Of a DNA stretch of 64,000 nt, positions 30,281 to 40,420 are shown piece by piece (positions within the stretch are counted from its first letter, which is position 1; the number at the start of each line of letters is the position of its first letter). The position numbers and the translations under genes were made by a program. A model generated the notes under the pieces. It saw only the letters and a list, made by a program, of their open reading frames with translations. It made no database searches and was not told the DNA's origin. Location of the stretch: NCBI GenBank assembly GCA_001599295.1, contig BCGN01000005.1:372001-436000 (forward strand), read 5' to 3'. This stretch comes from Sporopachydermia quercuum (taxonomy: Eukaryota > Ascomycota > Sporopachydermiomycetes > Sporopachydermiales > Sporopachydermiaceae).

Positions 30281-31861
30281 TTAGCAATTGTCTATCTTAT
30301 TTTTATAGAACCCCACGTATTTTTCCCAATTTGACTGTACAATTGTTGCTGCTTCTTCTAAAGTCCACCCTTTTACTAGTCTTATAATATGAAGCATTTG
30401 AATTAGCTTGTATCTCTNACATACCAAAATCAGGTCCTTATCATCAGGCTTACCGTGTTGCTCGAAGCTCAAATCCAGAGGTTCCAAGGGGTCTTCAGTT
30501 TGCATTCTCCACTCAGCCTCTGATATAACATTAGCTGAATTATAATTTGATTTTGAATTTGGTAAAGATACTAACAGTATACCAAGATCTAAAGGGTAGT
30601 CAGTTTCAACCATAATGGAGTTATCAGGAATGCATCTTATCAAATCTATAATAGGGCTGCTATCAGTATATTTAGCTATATTAAAAACATGAGACAACGA
30701 AAAGAACAACATAGTGCGAACTCCTTTCTCTTGAAATCTCTCTATCATCTTAGTATACATTTTCACCTGATCTATACTACCAGAGAAAGAATGAAGTGCA
30801 ATAGATTTGAAACAGGTATCTATATCGTTTGATGCAATTCTTTCTTCGATAAATGTCTCAAGCATAGCAAATAACTTTCCATGACATCCAACACCATGTA
30901 CACTTATACTCAATCCAAGATTCCAGGCAAGAACTAAAAACTGACTAAACACTTCTTCCTGATGCTTCATATCTACTTTGAAGTTTGTCATCGGTGATGT
31001 ATGAGGTTCATTTTCATTCATACCTATGTAGAATCCATCCGATGGTATACGAAATAGTTTATCGAGACCAATTTCTCCGATCAGGAAAGGTTCACTGGGA
31101 TGATTCTCCCTAAATGACTTAATCTGCTGAATGATAAGAGATAATGCCATTGGTGGAGGTAACTTATCTATCAATAAGTCCAGTCGTTCCTCATTATTTG
31201 AAAGTTTTTTTGAGACGGGTGTTAGAATTGATTTGTAATGCTCTCTCTTATCTGGTGTTACCTCATTCAAGCTATACAAATGGCAATACCACGGGTGAAT
31301 ACCAAAAGCTGGTATAACTGTCCATAAATCGGTTGATTTCATAGAATCATATATATGAGATACAATCGGAATATCCCAAGCGTTTGTTGACATAATCGTG
31401 AATTTGAAAGCGCATCGCATCAGTTCATGCATCTTATTTGAATCAATTGAACCAGCACTCTTATCTGATATAAATACAGTCCTATTACTTGATCCAATAC
31501 TTATTAAATCATCTATCAATTTGGTGATCCGTGAATCATCAATTATTTTGTCCTGTAGACCATACTTTGTAAGAACACCTAGTTGTGCTGAAAGGTGACA
31601 ATGGGCATCACTAATAAAAAGCTCTTGTGAACTGGAATCGTTAGCTCCAAGAGCTGCTCTCCCAATGAAATCTAAATTGTAACTTTGACCAAAAGACGCA
31701 TTTTCAATGCTTTTGGTATAATTATGATTTACCTGAGGTAAGCTGTAGAAGAATAGTTTAGGATTTTGTTTTCGATTGTGCTTCTTTCTAGAGCTCCCAT
31801 TAAAATTCTCTTCAAGTTCAGAACTTTGATTATCTGTATGCTTGCCTTCTGATTGTCCCAT
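30281..31861 (-). CDS. TatD-family metal-dependent hydrolase, Scn1-like
   Basis: A 526-residue TIM-barrel hydrolase. Metal-ligand motifs appear in the TatD order: DAHCHL (HxH, near residue 85), FGIHPWYCH, GEIGLD (Glu), SVHGVGCHG (His), LHSFSGS (His) and VETDYPLD (Asp). The combination with the GIHPWY motif and the large insertions matches S. pombe Scn1 (Cut9-interacting protein) and its fungal relatives. It is longer than bacterial TatD (about 260), with a polar N-terminal extension of about 80 residues and inserts between strands. TatD proteins are 3'-5' deoxyribonucleases; the substrate here is unknown. One N lies near the C-terminus. The ATG at 31861 is the first in frame. Confidence 0.82.
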   Translation of the reverse strand: MGQSEGKHTDNQSSELEENFNGSSRKKHNRKQNPKLFFYSLPQVNHNYTKSIENASFGQSYNLDFIGRAALGANDSSSQELFISDAHCHLSAQLGVLTKYGLQDKIIDDSRITKLIDDLISIGSSNRTVFISDKSAGSIDSNKMHELMRCAFKFTIMSTNAWDIPIVSHIYDSMKSTDLWTVIPAFGIHPWYCHLYSLNEVTPDKREHYKSILTPVSKKLSNNEERLDLLIDKLPPPMALSLIIQQIKSFRENHPSEPFLIGEIGLDKLFRIPSDGFYIGMNENEPHTSPMTNFKVDMKHQEEVFSQFLVLAWNLGLSISVHGVGCHGKLFAMLETFIEERIASNDIDTCFKSIALHSFSGSIDQVKMYTKMIERFQEKGVRTMLFFSLSHVFNIAKYTDSSPIIDLIRCIPDNSIMVETDYPLDLGILLVSLPNSKSNYNSANVISEAEWRMQTEDPLEPLDLSFEQHGKPDDKDLILVCXRYKLIQMLHIIRLVKGWTLEEAATIVQSNWEKYVGFYKNKIDNC

Positions 31862-33143
31862 GGTAAGTCATTTATCGTACTCCAAATTCCAGCTTTCAAA
31901 TCGCGATTCTCCACCAGCCTTATAGATCATAACCATGTGAGTGTTCATCTGTATGTGTATTCAAGCTGCAGGTTAGCATCTTCTTTTATGTGATTATTCA
32001 ATCAACCTTGTCTGCACAAGGCCCCTATTCTATTCACACATATATCAAAATCAGTCTCGTGACAAAACCCCACAATCCCTCCTGGCGTCTGATTTACTTC
32101 ATGGATGGAAAATAATCCAAATACCGCAAAAAGAAGATCATTCGTATAACCATGTTTCATTATTCATTCATCAAATCAATCAACTCTCAACCATCACTTA
32201 TGTATAGTATTAAACGATCAGCTAATCAGAAACTTCCCTGACATATCTCTAACATAACCCCCATACTGATCCGGATTCCATCAAATTCCATTTCACGTGC
32301 TCGTGGGCATCACAGAAAACTCGTTTCAACTGTCTCATTTCGTCACCTGCAGTTTGTAAACTCTATTTCCGCTAGTTGTACCTCTATTAATTATGCTTGC
32401 ACAATTAACAAGGTACTATTGTATAATAATTTCTCATCAATCTCATGTATTAAATGATATAAATGATACGACATTGTTTATCAGCAGCTGTTTATTATCT
32501 TGATACTATTGGTTGAATAATTATGGTTTATTTTTGAGTAGTAAAAACAGTTATTATGAAATATCAATTGTTAGAAGTTCTCCAGTGAAGAAAGACTATT
32601 GAATTAAATGATTATTCTAGAAAATCGATTGAGTTTATTGTGCGAACTTGACTTACCTAACTACATATCAGAAGCATTGAGTATATGGTCAAACGGAACA
32701 AAGAGATTAGATCATCCCTTTAATATTTCACCTGTTGATTGAAACCAACAGTTCTCCTTTATATTTTATATCTTGATGTAAAGTATATTGGATCAATTAA
32801 AAGAAAAGCAGAGTATTTGAAGTTCTTTTTGATTGAAACCGTTAATCCTTATTGCAGTATTCCTTTTGATGAAGAAAAATAAGGAGCTGAGAATGATAAT
32901 AGTACTTATGCTATGACGAAAGCATTGACATAACTGCAATACAGTATCATTCACTCAACTGTTATATTGTTAATCGTTACATCGTTATATCTTTCTATCG
33001 TCATAGCGTTTTAGCATTTGACTTTACCTAAACCAAAGATCAACTACAGCATTCTATTCCTGATCTCTTCCACTATCAAACAGTCCCTCAAAGCCTAATC
33101 TATATCCCATTATACTATCATTTACGCTTATACACCAGGTACA
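31862..33143. other. Divergent intergenic region between the TatD-family and TPS regulatory genes
   Basis: About 1.28 kb. It includes CACGTG (32294-32299) and a CCCCT stress-element-like motif (32022-32026), the latter nearer the TatD-family gene. No additional gene is visible. The upstream region of the trehalose gene is AT-rich and pyrimidine-rich just before the ATG. Confidence 0.4.
32294..32299. promoter_or_regulatory. CACGTG E-box in the trehalose-gene upstream region
   Basis: A perfect CACGTG palindrome 845 bp upstream of the Tps3/Tsl1-like ATG and 433 bp upstream of the TatD-family ATG. It could serve either gene or neither; only the motif is seen. Confidence 0.25.
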
Positions 33144-36100
33144 ATGACCGTTTTGATTGCGAGTATATTTTTGCCCTACACGGTGAAATTTGAGGTTGAT
33201 GCTTCANTACAAGGAGCAGCGATCCCGGCAGCTTTGGCGAACAATCACTCAGATAACATTGAAATCCCTTCATTAATCAAGCATTCTGATGATTATGAGT
33301 ACTCTCCGCCTTTGGCGCATAATAGTGCCAAAAGAAAGGTCTACAATAATAACATAGACCAGTCACAATCTCCTGAATCTCCAGCCAAACAATCATCACC
33401 AAATTCCATCAACATAAGCTTGTTGAGCCGTAAATCAGCTGTTCGCGATGTCTCCCTTCACAACAGCTCAACCGCACCCCAAAGGCCTTTGCTCAGACAA
33501 ACAGTGTCATCTAGCGTATATCCTNTGAGTTCAAGAAAATCTAAAAATTCTTATAATCAACGTCAGCCTTGGATGTTAAAGGAAGCAACCATTCTCCCTT
33601 CAAGNTCAAGTGCCTTCTCTTCTCTTCAAGCAACACCTTCACCACCACCAGCTGGCTCAGCATTGATGAATCATCCGGAGCTATCATTATCAACGGAAGA
33701 GTTTTTTAACACAGCGATCTCATCTCCTGATACAACTATGAATGAAAAAATGTTCTATAATGGTTCAGAGCCAAACACTCCAATAATGCAAACTACCCCT
33801 ATCGCAATTCAAACCCCGCAGCTACCTTCCCAGCAACAACACCAAGATCATGTCCCAATGAATTTGAAAAATCCCAGCAGTTTAGAATCTGAATTATCTG
33901 ATCTCAGCTTGTCTTCAGTGAACGAAGCATCTAATTTGGCTTCCAACCTATCGCATAACCTGCTAAAGTCGGGCGCTAAACCACCCCGACATCATTTCAT
34001 TCAGCCGCCTTCCCGGGCAGCTTTCTCTCCGTTTGCTCAATCCCTGGTTGATAGACGGAAATCAATCAGCATGGAGTCCCCAAGCGTTAGAATGCTCCCT
34101 GGACGCTCTGAATCGTTTGTTAATTTAAGAAACTCTGCAACTGGTATTATCAGAGATATTAACAGACCATATGATGATAGTAGTTATACCACTACAGCCA
34201 CTAACAAACGTCTTGTTCTCGCCGAGAGTAAACCACCCATATATGCTGAAGTTGATAGAAGTAAATCTGCTGTGAATTTGAGATCTATGGCTCATAACGC
34301 TGATATACAACCTCCCACTTTACCATCCGGCACTCTTTCCACTGACTACATGACTCAAGAATTCTCAGTACCTCACAGAGAATCAACAGTAACATTTCAA
34401 GATGGAATCACCATTGAATCTGATGATATCTTTGAAAGTGCCCCTTGGAAAGTTGAACGATTTTCGAAAGGCAATGGAGGATTGTATAATGCCGTTGGAA
34501 GGTCATTTTCAGAAAATGTCATTGAATCTCGAACTTGGATAGGTACTGCTGGTATGCCAATGGATGCTCTAACTCATCAAACAAAAGCAGCAATTACAGA
34601 CAAACTTGCTATTGAATATAACTGTGAATGTGTAGTGCCTACAGATACCATGTTTGAAGGTGCATACAATCATTTTTGCAAAGAAATCCTATGGCCAACT
34701 CTACATTATCAAATACCTGATAACCCGAAATCTAAAGCGTACGAAGATCACTCCTGGGAGCACTATAGAGACCTCAATCAACTGTTTGCTGATAAGATCG
34801 TGGATACGTACAAAGAGGGCGACACGATTTGGATCCATGATTATCATTTGATGCTTGTTCCTCAGATGGTTCGAGCCAAGCTGCCAAAAGCTGAGATTGG
34901 ATTTTTTCTTCATGTCTCATTTCCTTCAAGCGAAGTGTTTCGATGTTTTGCAACAAGAGGCAGAATGCTGGAGGGCCTATTAGGATCGAATTGCATTATA
35001 TTCCAAACAGAAGAGTACGCAAGACATTTCCTTCAAACGTGTAACCGTTTGCTGATGATTGACGTAACCTCAAATGGCGCTGTTAATAATGGGAGATTTG
35101 TCAGTGTGAAGCACTCAGCCATTGGAATTGATCCCAAGAAAGTTGAACTTCTAATGCAATCTGAGGAAGTGATTCGTTGGAGACATCTTATTAGAGAGAG
35201 ATTCTTTGATAAGAAGCTCCTTGTAGGGAGAGATAAGCTTGATAAAATCCGAGGCGTGAAGAACAAACTCTTGGGCTATGAAACATTCTTACGGGATCAT
35301 CCTGAATGGAGAGACAAAGTTGTGTTAATCCAGGTATGTCTGAAATCCTCATCAACAGATTCTGACTTAGAAGCAGACGTGAATCGCATTGTAGAAAGAA
35401 TCAATGCTATGTGCGGTGATATTGCTACTTCGTCGCAACCTATTGTGTTTCTTCACCAAGATATCTCTTTCCCTCAATACTTAGCTCTCATGAGTGAAGC
35501 TGAAACATTCAGTGTTACATCCCTCAGAGAAGGAATGAACTTGACATGTCATGAGTACATATTCTGCACCAATGAACGAAAGTCACCATTGATATTATCA
35601 GAATTCACAGGCTCAGCATCAATTCTCAACAAAGGAGCTATTTTAGTAAACCCTTGGGACAGACAACAACTAGCTGATAGTTTCCATCAGGCTCTTACTA
35701 TGACCCAAAGTGAAAGAGAAGACCGTTGGGCCAAGCTCTACGATTATGTAATCAAGCATAACTGTACTCACTGGATAAGTCAATGCCTTGAATTCATTCA
35801 TTCAGCTTGGGAAGAACAATTGCTAAGAGACTCTAGCCATGCTATTCGTATCAATGTCAGAAAGCTTCGAGATAAGTTCCAAGACATTGGTAAACTATAC
35901 AAACAGTGCACTTTGAGTCTATCGTCAAATAAAACCAAACGAATGCCAGTTAGAAGAGTATTCTTTCTCAATATTGAAAATCCTCCTGCTTTAGTTGTCA
36001 AAGGCCAATTCTCTTCCTCTGTCAGCTCTAATGTTGTTCCTATTTCTACTCAAAGAGCTCTTAGCATCTTGTCAGATTTAGCTTCTGATCCTTGTAACGT

Positions 36101-37190
36101 GGTATATCTCATATCATCATTGAAACGGTCAGAACTGGAAAGATTGTATAGGAGAGCTCCTAATTTGGGTCTCATTGCAGAAAGTGGCTCCTATATTAGA
36201 CCAGTGACATTCCAATCAGGATCAAATTCATCATCACCTCTATTTGGTCGATCTTTCGATAACTGGGTTTCTGTTGTTGATAAGCAATCTGTTGATCAAT
36301 GGAAACCAGCTGTTGTGGAAATGATGAACTCAATGGCTGAAAGATTACCAGGTTCTTATGTTGAAGTATTGGAAAGTACTATCAAATTCTATACAGGACC
36401 AGCTGAGGACCCCGAAAGAGCTATGGCCACTGCAGGTGAATGCATTGTTCATGTAAATGAGTTATTTGGAGTTCAAGGTGTTCATGCAACGTTGATCAAT
36501 AATGATGTTGTCGTGGTTCATGATAAAGTTGACTTGGAGTTGAAAGCTGTTCAGTTGGCTATTAGTATTCTCAGATCAGGTAATGTGTACACTGGTGGAG
36601 ATAATGAGAATGATAGAATTACAGTTTTATCAAACAAGACACCAAAGCCGATAAGTGGCAATCATGATGATAGTGAAAATAATGACAATAAGAATGGCCA
36701 CAATGATTCAGAAGATAGTATTCCCATCAATGATTTATCAATTAGTAGCACTGATAACAATAGCCAAAATGAAAGCAGCAAACCTGACGTCAAATCGGTC
36801 AACGATGATGGCACCGAGAGTAAGCATTCACCATTACCACCGACTCAAACCGACAGTCTCACAGGCAATATGCTCTCAAGAAGAAGGCCAAGTATAACCA
36901 AAACTAGGTACGAAAAAGTGAATATTTGTGAGCCATCTGAAGTGTTGTTTCTGTTTGTTGCTGGTGGATTACATCCTTATGACGAATCTGTATTTGAATA
37001 TGCTAATTCTTTAGCTACAAGAACAAGAGAAATAGAGGCAGACACCGAGAATAATGAAGGTGAGAAAGATATTGTTCTACCGGAAGAAAATGTGTTTACA
37101 GTATCTTTACATCCTAAGCCTGCTACATCAGCAAAAACTAGTCTGGAAGGTGTCAACAGGCTACTATTGTTGCTCAATACATTGGAATAG
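33144..37190 (+). CDS. Regulatory subunit of the trehalose-6-phosphate synthase/phosphatase complex (Tps3/Tsl1 type)
   Basis: A 1348-residue protein. The start MTVLIASIFLPYTVKFEVD matches the Tps3/Tsl1 N-terminus. A Ser/Pro-rich, probably phosphorylated segment (about 20-430) precedes the GT20 synthase-like domain (about 440-920) with GLPMDALTH-like GMPMDALTHQ, WIHDYHLMLVPQM, LREGMNL and HEY. A Tps2-like HAD region follows. In the synthase part the usual RDGMNL aspartate is Glu. At the HAD motif I position (about 937) the expected DxDGT is replaced by NIENPP, so phosphatase activity is unlikely. This pattern is that of the regulatory subunits, which stabilise the Tps1-Tps2 complex. It is larger than S. 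cerevisiae Tsl1 (1098) because of the N-terminal segment and an Asn/Asp-rich insert near residues 1165-1260. Three N bases do not break the frame. Confidence 0.92.
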   Translation: MTVLIASIFLPYTVKFEVDASXQGAAIPAALANNHSDNIEIPSLIKHSDDYEYSPPLAHNSAKRKVYNNNIDQSQSPESPAKQSSPNSINISLLSRKSAVRDVSLHNSSTAPQRPLLRQTVSSSVYPXSSRKSKNSYNQRQPWMLKEATILPSXSSAFSSLQATPSPPPAGSALMNHPELSLSTEEFFNTAISSPDTTMNEKMFYNGSEPNTPIMQTTPIAIQTPQLPSQQQHQDHVPMNLKNPSSLESELSDLSLSSVNEASNLASNLSHNLLKSGAKPPRHHFIQPPSRAAFSPFAQSLVDRRKSISMESPSVRMLPGRSESFVNLRNSATGIIRDINRPYDDSSYTTTATNKRLVLAESKPPIYAEVDRSKSAVNLRSMAHNADIQPPTLPSGTLSTDYMTQEFSVPHRESTVTFQDGITIESDDIFESAPWKVERFSKGNGGLYNAVGRSFSENVIESRTWIGTAGMPMDALTHQTKAAITDKLAIEYNCECVVPTDTMFEGAYNHFCKEILWPTLHYQIPDNPKSKAYEDHSWEHYRDLNQLFADKIVDTYKEGDTIWIHDYHLMLVPQMVRAKLPKAEIGFFLHVSFPSSEVFRCFATRGRMLEGLLGSNCIIFQTEEYARHFLQTCNRLLMIDVTSNGAVNNGRFVSVKHSAIGIDPKKVELLMQSEEVIRWRHLIRERFFDKKLLVGRDKLDKIRGVKNKLLGYETFLRDHPEWRDKVVLIQVCLKSSSTDSDLEADVNRIVERINAMCGDIATSSQPIVFLHQDISFPQYLALMSEAETFSVTSLREGMNLTCHEYIFCTNERKSPLILSEFTGSASILNKGAILVNPWDRQQLADSFHQALTMTQSEREDRWAKLYDYVIKHNCTHWISQCLEFIHSAWEEQLLRDSSHAIRINVRKLRDKFQDIGKLYKQCTLSLSSNKTKRMPVRRVFFLNIENPPALVVKGQFSSSVSSNVVPISTQRALSILSDLASDPCNVVYLISSLKRSELERLYRRAPNLGLIAESGSYIRPVTFQSGSNSSSPLFGRSFDNWVSVVDKQSVDQWKPAVVEMMNSMAERLPGSYVEVLESTIKFYTGPAEDPERAMATAGECIVHVNELFGVQGVHATLINNDVVVVHDKVDLELKAVQLAISILRSGNVYTGGDNENDRITVLSNKTPKPISGNHDDSENNDNKNGHNDSEDSIPINDLSISSTDNNSQNESSKPDVKSVNDDGTESKHSPLPPTQTDSLTGNMLSRRRPSITKTRYEKVNICEPSEVLFLFVAGGLHPYDESVFEYANSLATRTREIEADTENNEGEKDIVLPEENVFTVSLHPKPATSAKTSLEGVNRLLLLLNTLE

Positions 37191-37267
37191 GAAACGNTAA
37201 GTAACAAGAAACAAAGGTATAGATAGTTACAAGTACATTTTTATATAAATGACGAATTAAAATTACA

Positions 37268-39505
37268 TCAGGCTTTGGTTTCAACGGTATCAGAGGCACT
37301 TTCTGATGCTTCTGCGATAGAAGTTTCAGGTTCTTCACTTTTAGCACCTTCAACCTCAACTGCGGAAGCTCCAGTAACTGCGGAAGCTCCAGTAGCTTCG
37401 GCAGTAGCAGTAGTAGCATCATCAGCAGTACTACCAACTGGTTTTGCTGACTCCTCATGCTTATTGTTCTCAACCCCAAAAATCCTATGCAATAACTCAT
37501 GGACCTCTTTCTTGGGCAACATCAAATTAATAGAGTTCTTTCCTCGCCAGAAAGGNACCACCAAATCATCTTCTTCTTTTCTATCAACGATTAAAAAGCC
37601 ACAACCTTCTTCAAGTTCTGTAGCTCCTTTGACAAAGGTTTCATCCACATCAGACAAATCCTTGAGCTTGGGGAAACTTTCCTCACATAATCTCAACAAT
37701 AAACCTAATGAGCATTTTACTTTTCGCTTGTCACTGGTGAAAGGAGCAATCAAATTAATACCTTCTGATTGAACTCTCCAGATGATCTTACCTTCTGATT
37801 TTTGAGAACAGAACATCTTAATCCCAGCATGAGTAAACTTAAGCTTGGTTTCATTATACACCAAGACATCTTTGATAGCTGGAGAAACATAATATATAGT
37901 TCTAATAGGTTCACCAGTAGCATTACGTACTAAGAATGAATCTGATGGGAATGCTTGTTTATCAATACCGTAGAACTCGTAACAACCAGCTAAAACTTCA
38001 TTAGAAGGTGATAGGAATTTGAAGGGCTCCTCGTTAGCGTCTCTTGGCAATTTCTCCTTCTTTACGACTGGTTCTATACTTTGTTTAGTTTCAGCACTTT
38101 CAGCACCTTCAGAAATCTCATTTACTGCCCTTTCTTCAGGTTTTGGTGTTTCAGTTTCAACTCTGGTCTTCTTAGCTTGTTGTTCTTCACTATCGGACGA
38201 TACTTCTTGTTCACGTTTCAAAATATTACCACTAGAGCTTTTTGCTCCTTGTTCAGGCGCAGAGTCCTTTTCAAACACAGTAATGAAAAATCCACCAGTG
38301 TTCTGTAAATGAGGATACACTCTGATACATTTNTGTAGACCAAATTTAGCAATTTCGTCTTCTGTAGGTGGGAAACAACTTCTGGGTAGCTCATGATTAT
38401 TCTTACCTTNAAAGTTCCAAGTATAGTATGCCTTATCCTTGGCCAAGACCTTCCACGATGTTAAACCGTCAACCCTCTTCAAACCAGGTAACTCATTAGA
38501 ACAGTCAACAAGCTTAACATTATTATACCTTCTTAAAGCTTCAGCAACAACGGCTTCATTTTCAATAGGGTTCAACGAACAAGTTGAATAAACCAATCTT
38601 CCACCAGGTTTCAATAGTTGTAATCCTCTTGCAAGAATGTTAATCTGAGTAGGATGAAGACCTAATGCACTTCCAGGTCCCCAGGTTTCCCATACATTGA
38701 TATTCTTTCTCATAGTGCCATCACCGGAACACGGAACATCGCATAATACACGGTCAAACTTAGCATAGACGGTTCCTGACTCATTTAATCGAACTCTAGG
38801 AAAGAATTGAGCATCGTGATTNGCAATAATAAGGTTAGGCGAGTTCAAACGTTTGACTTGATGAATCAACATATGTGATCTCTTATAGTCTGAATCATTT
38901 GCAAGAACAATACCACTTGGAAGCTGGCTTTGATCATTAACAGAGTGTAGAGCTTCAATCAATTGAGCAGTCTTGGAACCGGGTGCTGCACACATATCAA
39001 TCACCCAATGATAAGGCTCAACCTTCATTAAAAGAGGTGGGATCATAGAAACTGCTTCTTGTCTACTGATGTTACCAACCTCGGTTTGAACAACCAAGAA
39101 CCTTTGGAAACGAGCAAACTCCTTGTTTTTACGAATAACATTCTTACTGACTTCAAATTGCCATGCAAGATCGTCGGGGTAGAATGGTAAAGGCGAAGGA
39201 GGTTTAATCTCTTCGCCTTCCCATACAACATTCGATAACAAAGGAACATACTTCTCAACCAGGCTTTTCTTGATTTCTAAAGCATGTGATCGCGAGCCAG
39301 TAATTCTAAAGGTTAAAGGTAAGGGTGTTTGGCATGCTGTTTTGAATTCTTGCCATTGCTCTTCAGGAATAATTCCTAAGTCTTTATAGTATCTCTCCCA
39401 TAGTTCATTCTCCTTTACAGCTGAGGCCCAATTACCTCTAGTTCCCTGGTTGTTCCCACGATTGAACCCTCTATTTCCGCCCTTTTTGAAACCACGTTTA
39501 CCCAT
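37268..39505 (-). CDS. NCL1: tRNA (cytosine-5) methyltransferase Ncl1/Trm4
   Basis: A 745-residue NOL1/NOP2/Sun-family enzyme. It starts [18 protein letters not shown], a Lys/Arg/Gly-rich tail typical of Trm4. Visible motifs are the SAM-binding [15 protein letters not shown] (about 175), [10 protein letters not shown] with motif IV Cys (about 257) and [16 protein letters not shown] with the catalytic Cys (about 308). The C-terminal PUA-like half has [19 protein letters not shown], and the end is an Ala/Glu/Thr-rich repeat. Ncl1 makes m5C at positions 34, 40, 48 and 49 of tRNAs in the nucleus. The first true ATG (39505) was chosen. The gene is convergent with the trehalose gene, only 77 bp apart. 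Four N bases fall in the coding part, all frame-neutral. Confidence 0.95.
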   Translation of the reverse strand: MGKRGFKKGGNRGFNRGNNQGTRGNWASAVKENELWERYYKDLGIIPEEQWQEFKTACQTPLPLTFRITGSRSHALEIKKSLVEKYVPLLSNVVWEGEEIKPPSPLPFYPDDLAWQFEVSKNVIRKNKEFARFQRFLVVQTEVGNISRQEAVSMIPPLLMKVEPYHWVIDMCAAPGSKTAQLIEALHSVNDQSQLPSGIVLANDSDYKRSHMLIHQVKRLNSPNLIIXNHDAQFFPRVRLNESGTVYAKFDRVLCDVPCSGDGTMRKNINVWETWGPGSALGLHPTQINILARGLQLLKPGGRLVYSTCSLNPIENEAVVAEALRRYNNVKLVDCSNELPGLKRVDGLTSWKVLAKDKAYYTWNFXGKNNHELPRSCFPPTEDEIAKFGLXKCIRVYPHLQNTGGFFITVFEKDSAPEQGAKSSSGNILKREQEVSSDSEEQQAKKTRVETETPKPEERAVNEISEGAESAETKQSIEPVVKKEKLPRDANEEPFKFLSPSNEVLAGCYEFYGIDKQAFPSDSFLVRNATGEPIRTIYYVSPAIKDVLVYNETKLKFTHAGIKMFCSQKSEGKIIWRVQSEGINLIAPFTSDKRKVKCSLGLLLRLCEESFPKLKDLSDVDETFVKGATELEEGCGFLIVDRKEEDDLVXPFWRGKNSINLMLPKKEVHELLHRIFGVENNKHEESAKPVGSTADDATTATAEATGASAVTGASAVEVEGAKSEEPETSIAEASESASDTVETKA
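37359..37394. repeat. Perfect tandem duplication of an 18-bp unit in the NCL1 3' coding end
   Basis: Two exact adjacent copies of an 18-bp unit beginning ACTGCGGAAGCTCC on the plus strand (37359-37376 and 37377-37394). On the coding strand each unit adds a GASAVT-type hexapeptide to the Ala/Thr/Glu-rich C-terminal tail of Ncl1. Being a multiple of three it keeps the frame. Confidence 0.85.
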
Positions 39506-40420
39506 CTTAAATAATACTTGAACGGTTCTCAACTTTCCAAATTAGCCTTCTACTTGCTGATTCAATTCAACAAAATCCTATCGTATAGGTCAATAGTCAA
39601 TTCCGTACCTTTACTATAAAACAGACACAAGACAATCACTAGTTCCTGAAGAGTCCCTAAGCTTGTACAGTTTTTCTCAAAGGTTTACCAGACAATGCAA
39701 ATCCCCAGTAGAAAAATATCTCAATATTGTCACCTAAATACACACATATCGCATCTATTGGTACCACATCGAAACAATACATAATGCCTTACCGGTCATT
39801 CTATTTGGTTTCATTATTAAAACTTGCATCTCCATACAAAATAAAAAAATATTTCACCTTCACCTATTTTGGGTCTCAATTCAAACTTTGACTTACCCGG
39901 GATAGATTTTGAAGATAGGTATTATTGTGGACGTAATCAAAAAGCCTATAGTCATGACAAGCATGACAATAGNTTTTCTTCATTACGTAATCGCTATTTT
40001 CTCTCATGCAAGATTCTATTTTCAGTCCGAATGTGGCTCAGGTTATGTGGCTCACACCAGTTTGCCTCATTTATTAGTACCGCACCTTAGAAGATGAACA
40101 GATGAATGAGCCTAGAAGAAAGATTATCGGCTACTAGCATTGATAACGGAAGTGCTGTTGTGCCGCTTGTTGATTAGTAGTGAACAGTTTACTGATTTGG
40201 CCACAGTGGAAGGTGTAGCAGGATTTAAACACAGGAAGGAAGAATTCGCACTGTGAATTCTAACTGTTGATTCTGGCATCAGGCAAAATAAAAGTCATCA
40301 CCACATAGATCTACAAATCTTTGGCTGAACCATTCTTCGGAACAACATAAAACAGACAATAGAACGTTGAAAAAATTGACGTTGTCATAAAACTAATCAA
40401 ACTATGGTAACAAGATCAAC
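39506..40420. other. Divergent intergenic region between NCL1 and HRD1
   Basis: About 915 bp with the promoters of both genes. A TGACGT (CRE/UPR-like core) lies at 40377-40382, 39 bp before the HRD1 ATG. Open frames here lack convincing starts. No other feature was recognised. Confidence 0.4.
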
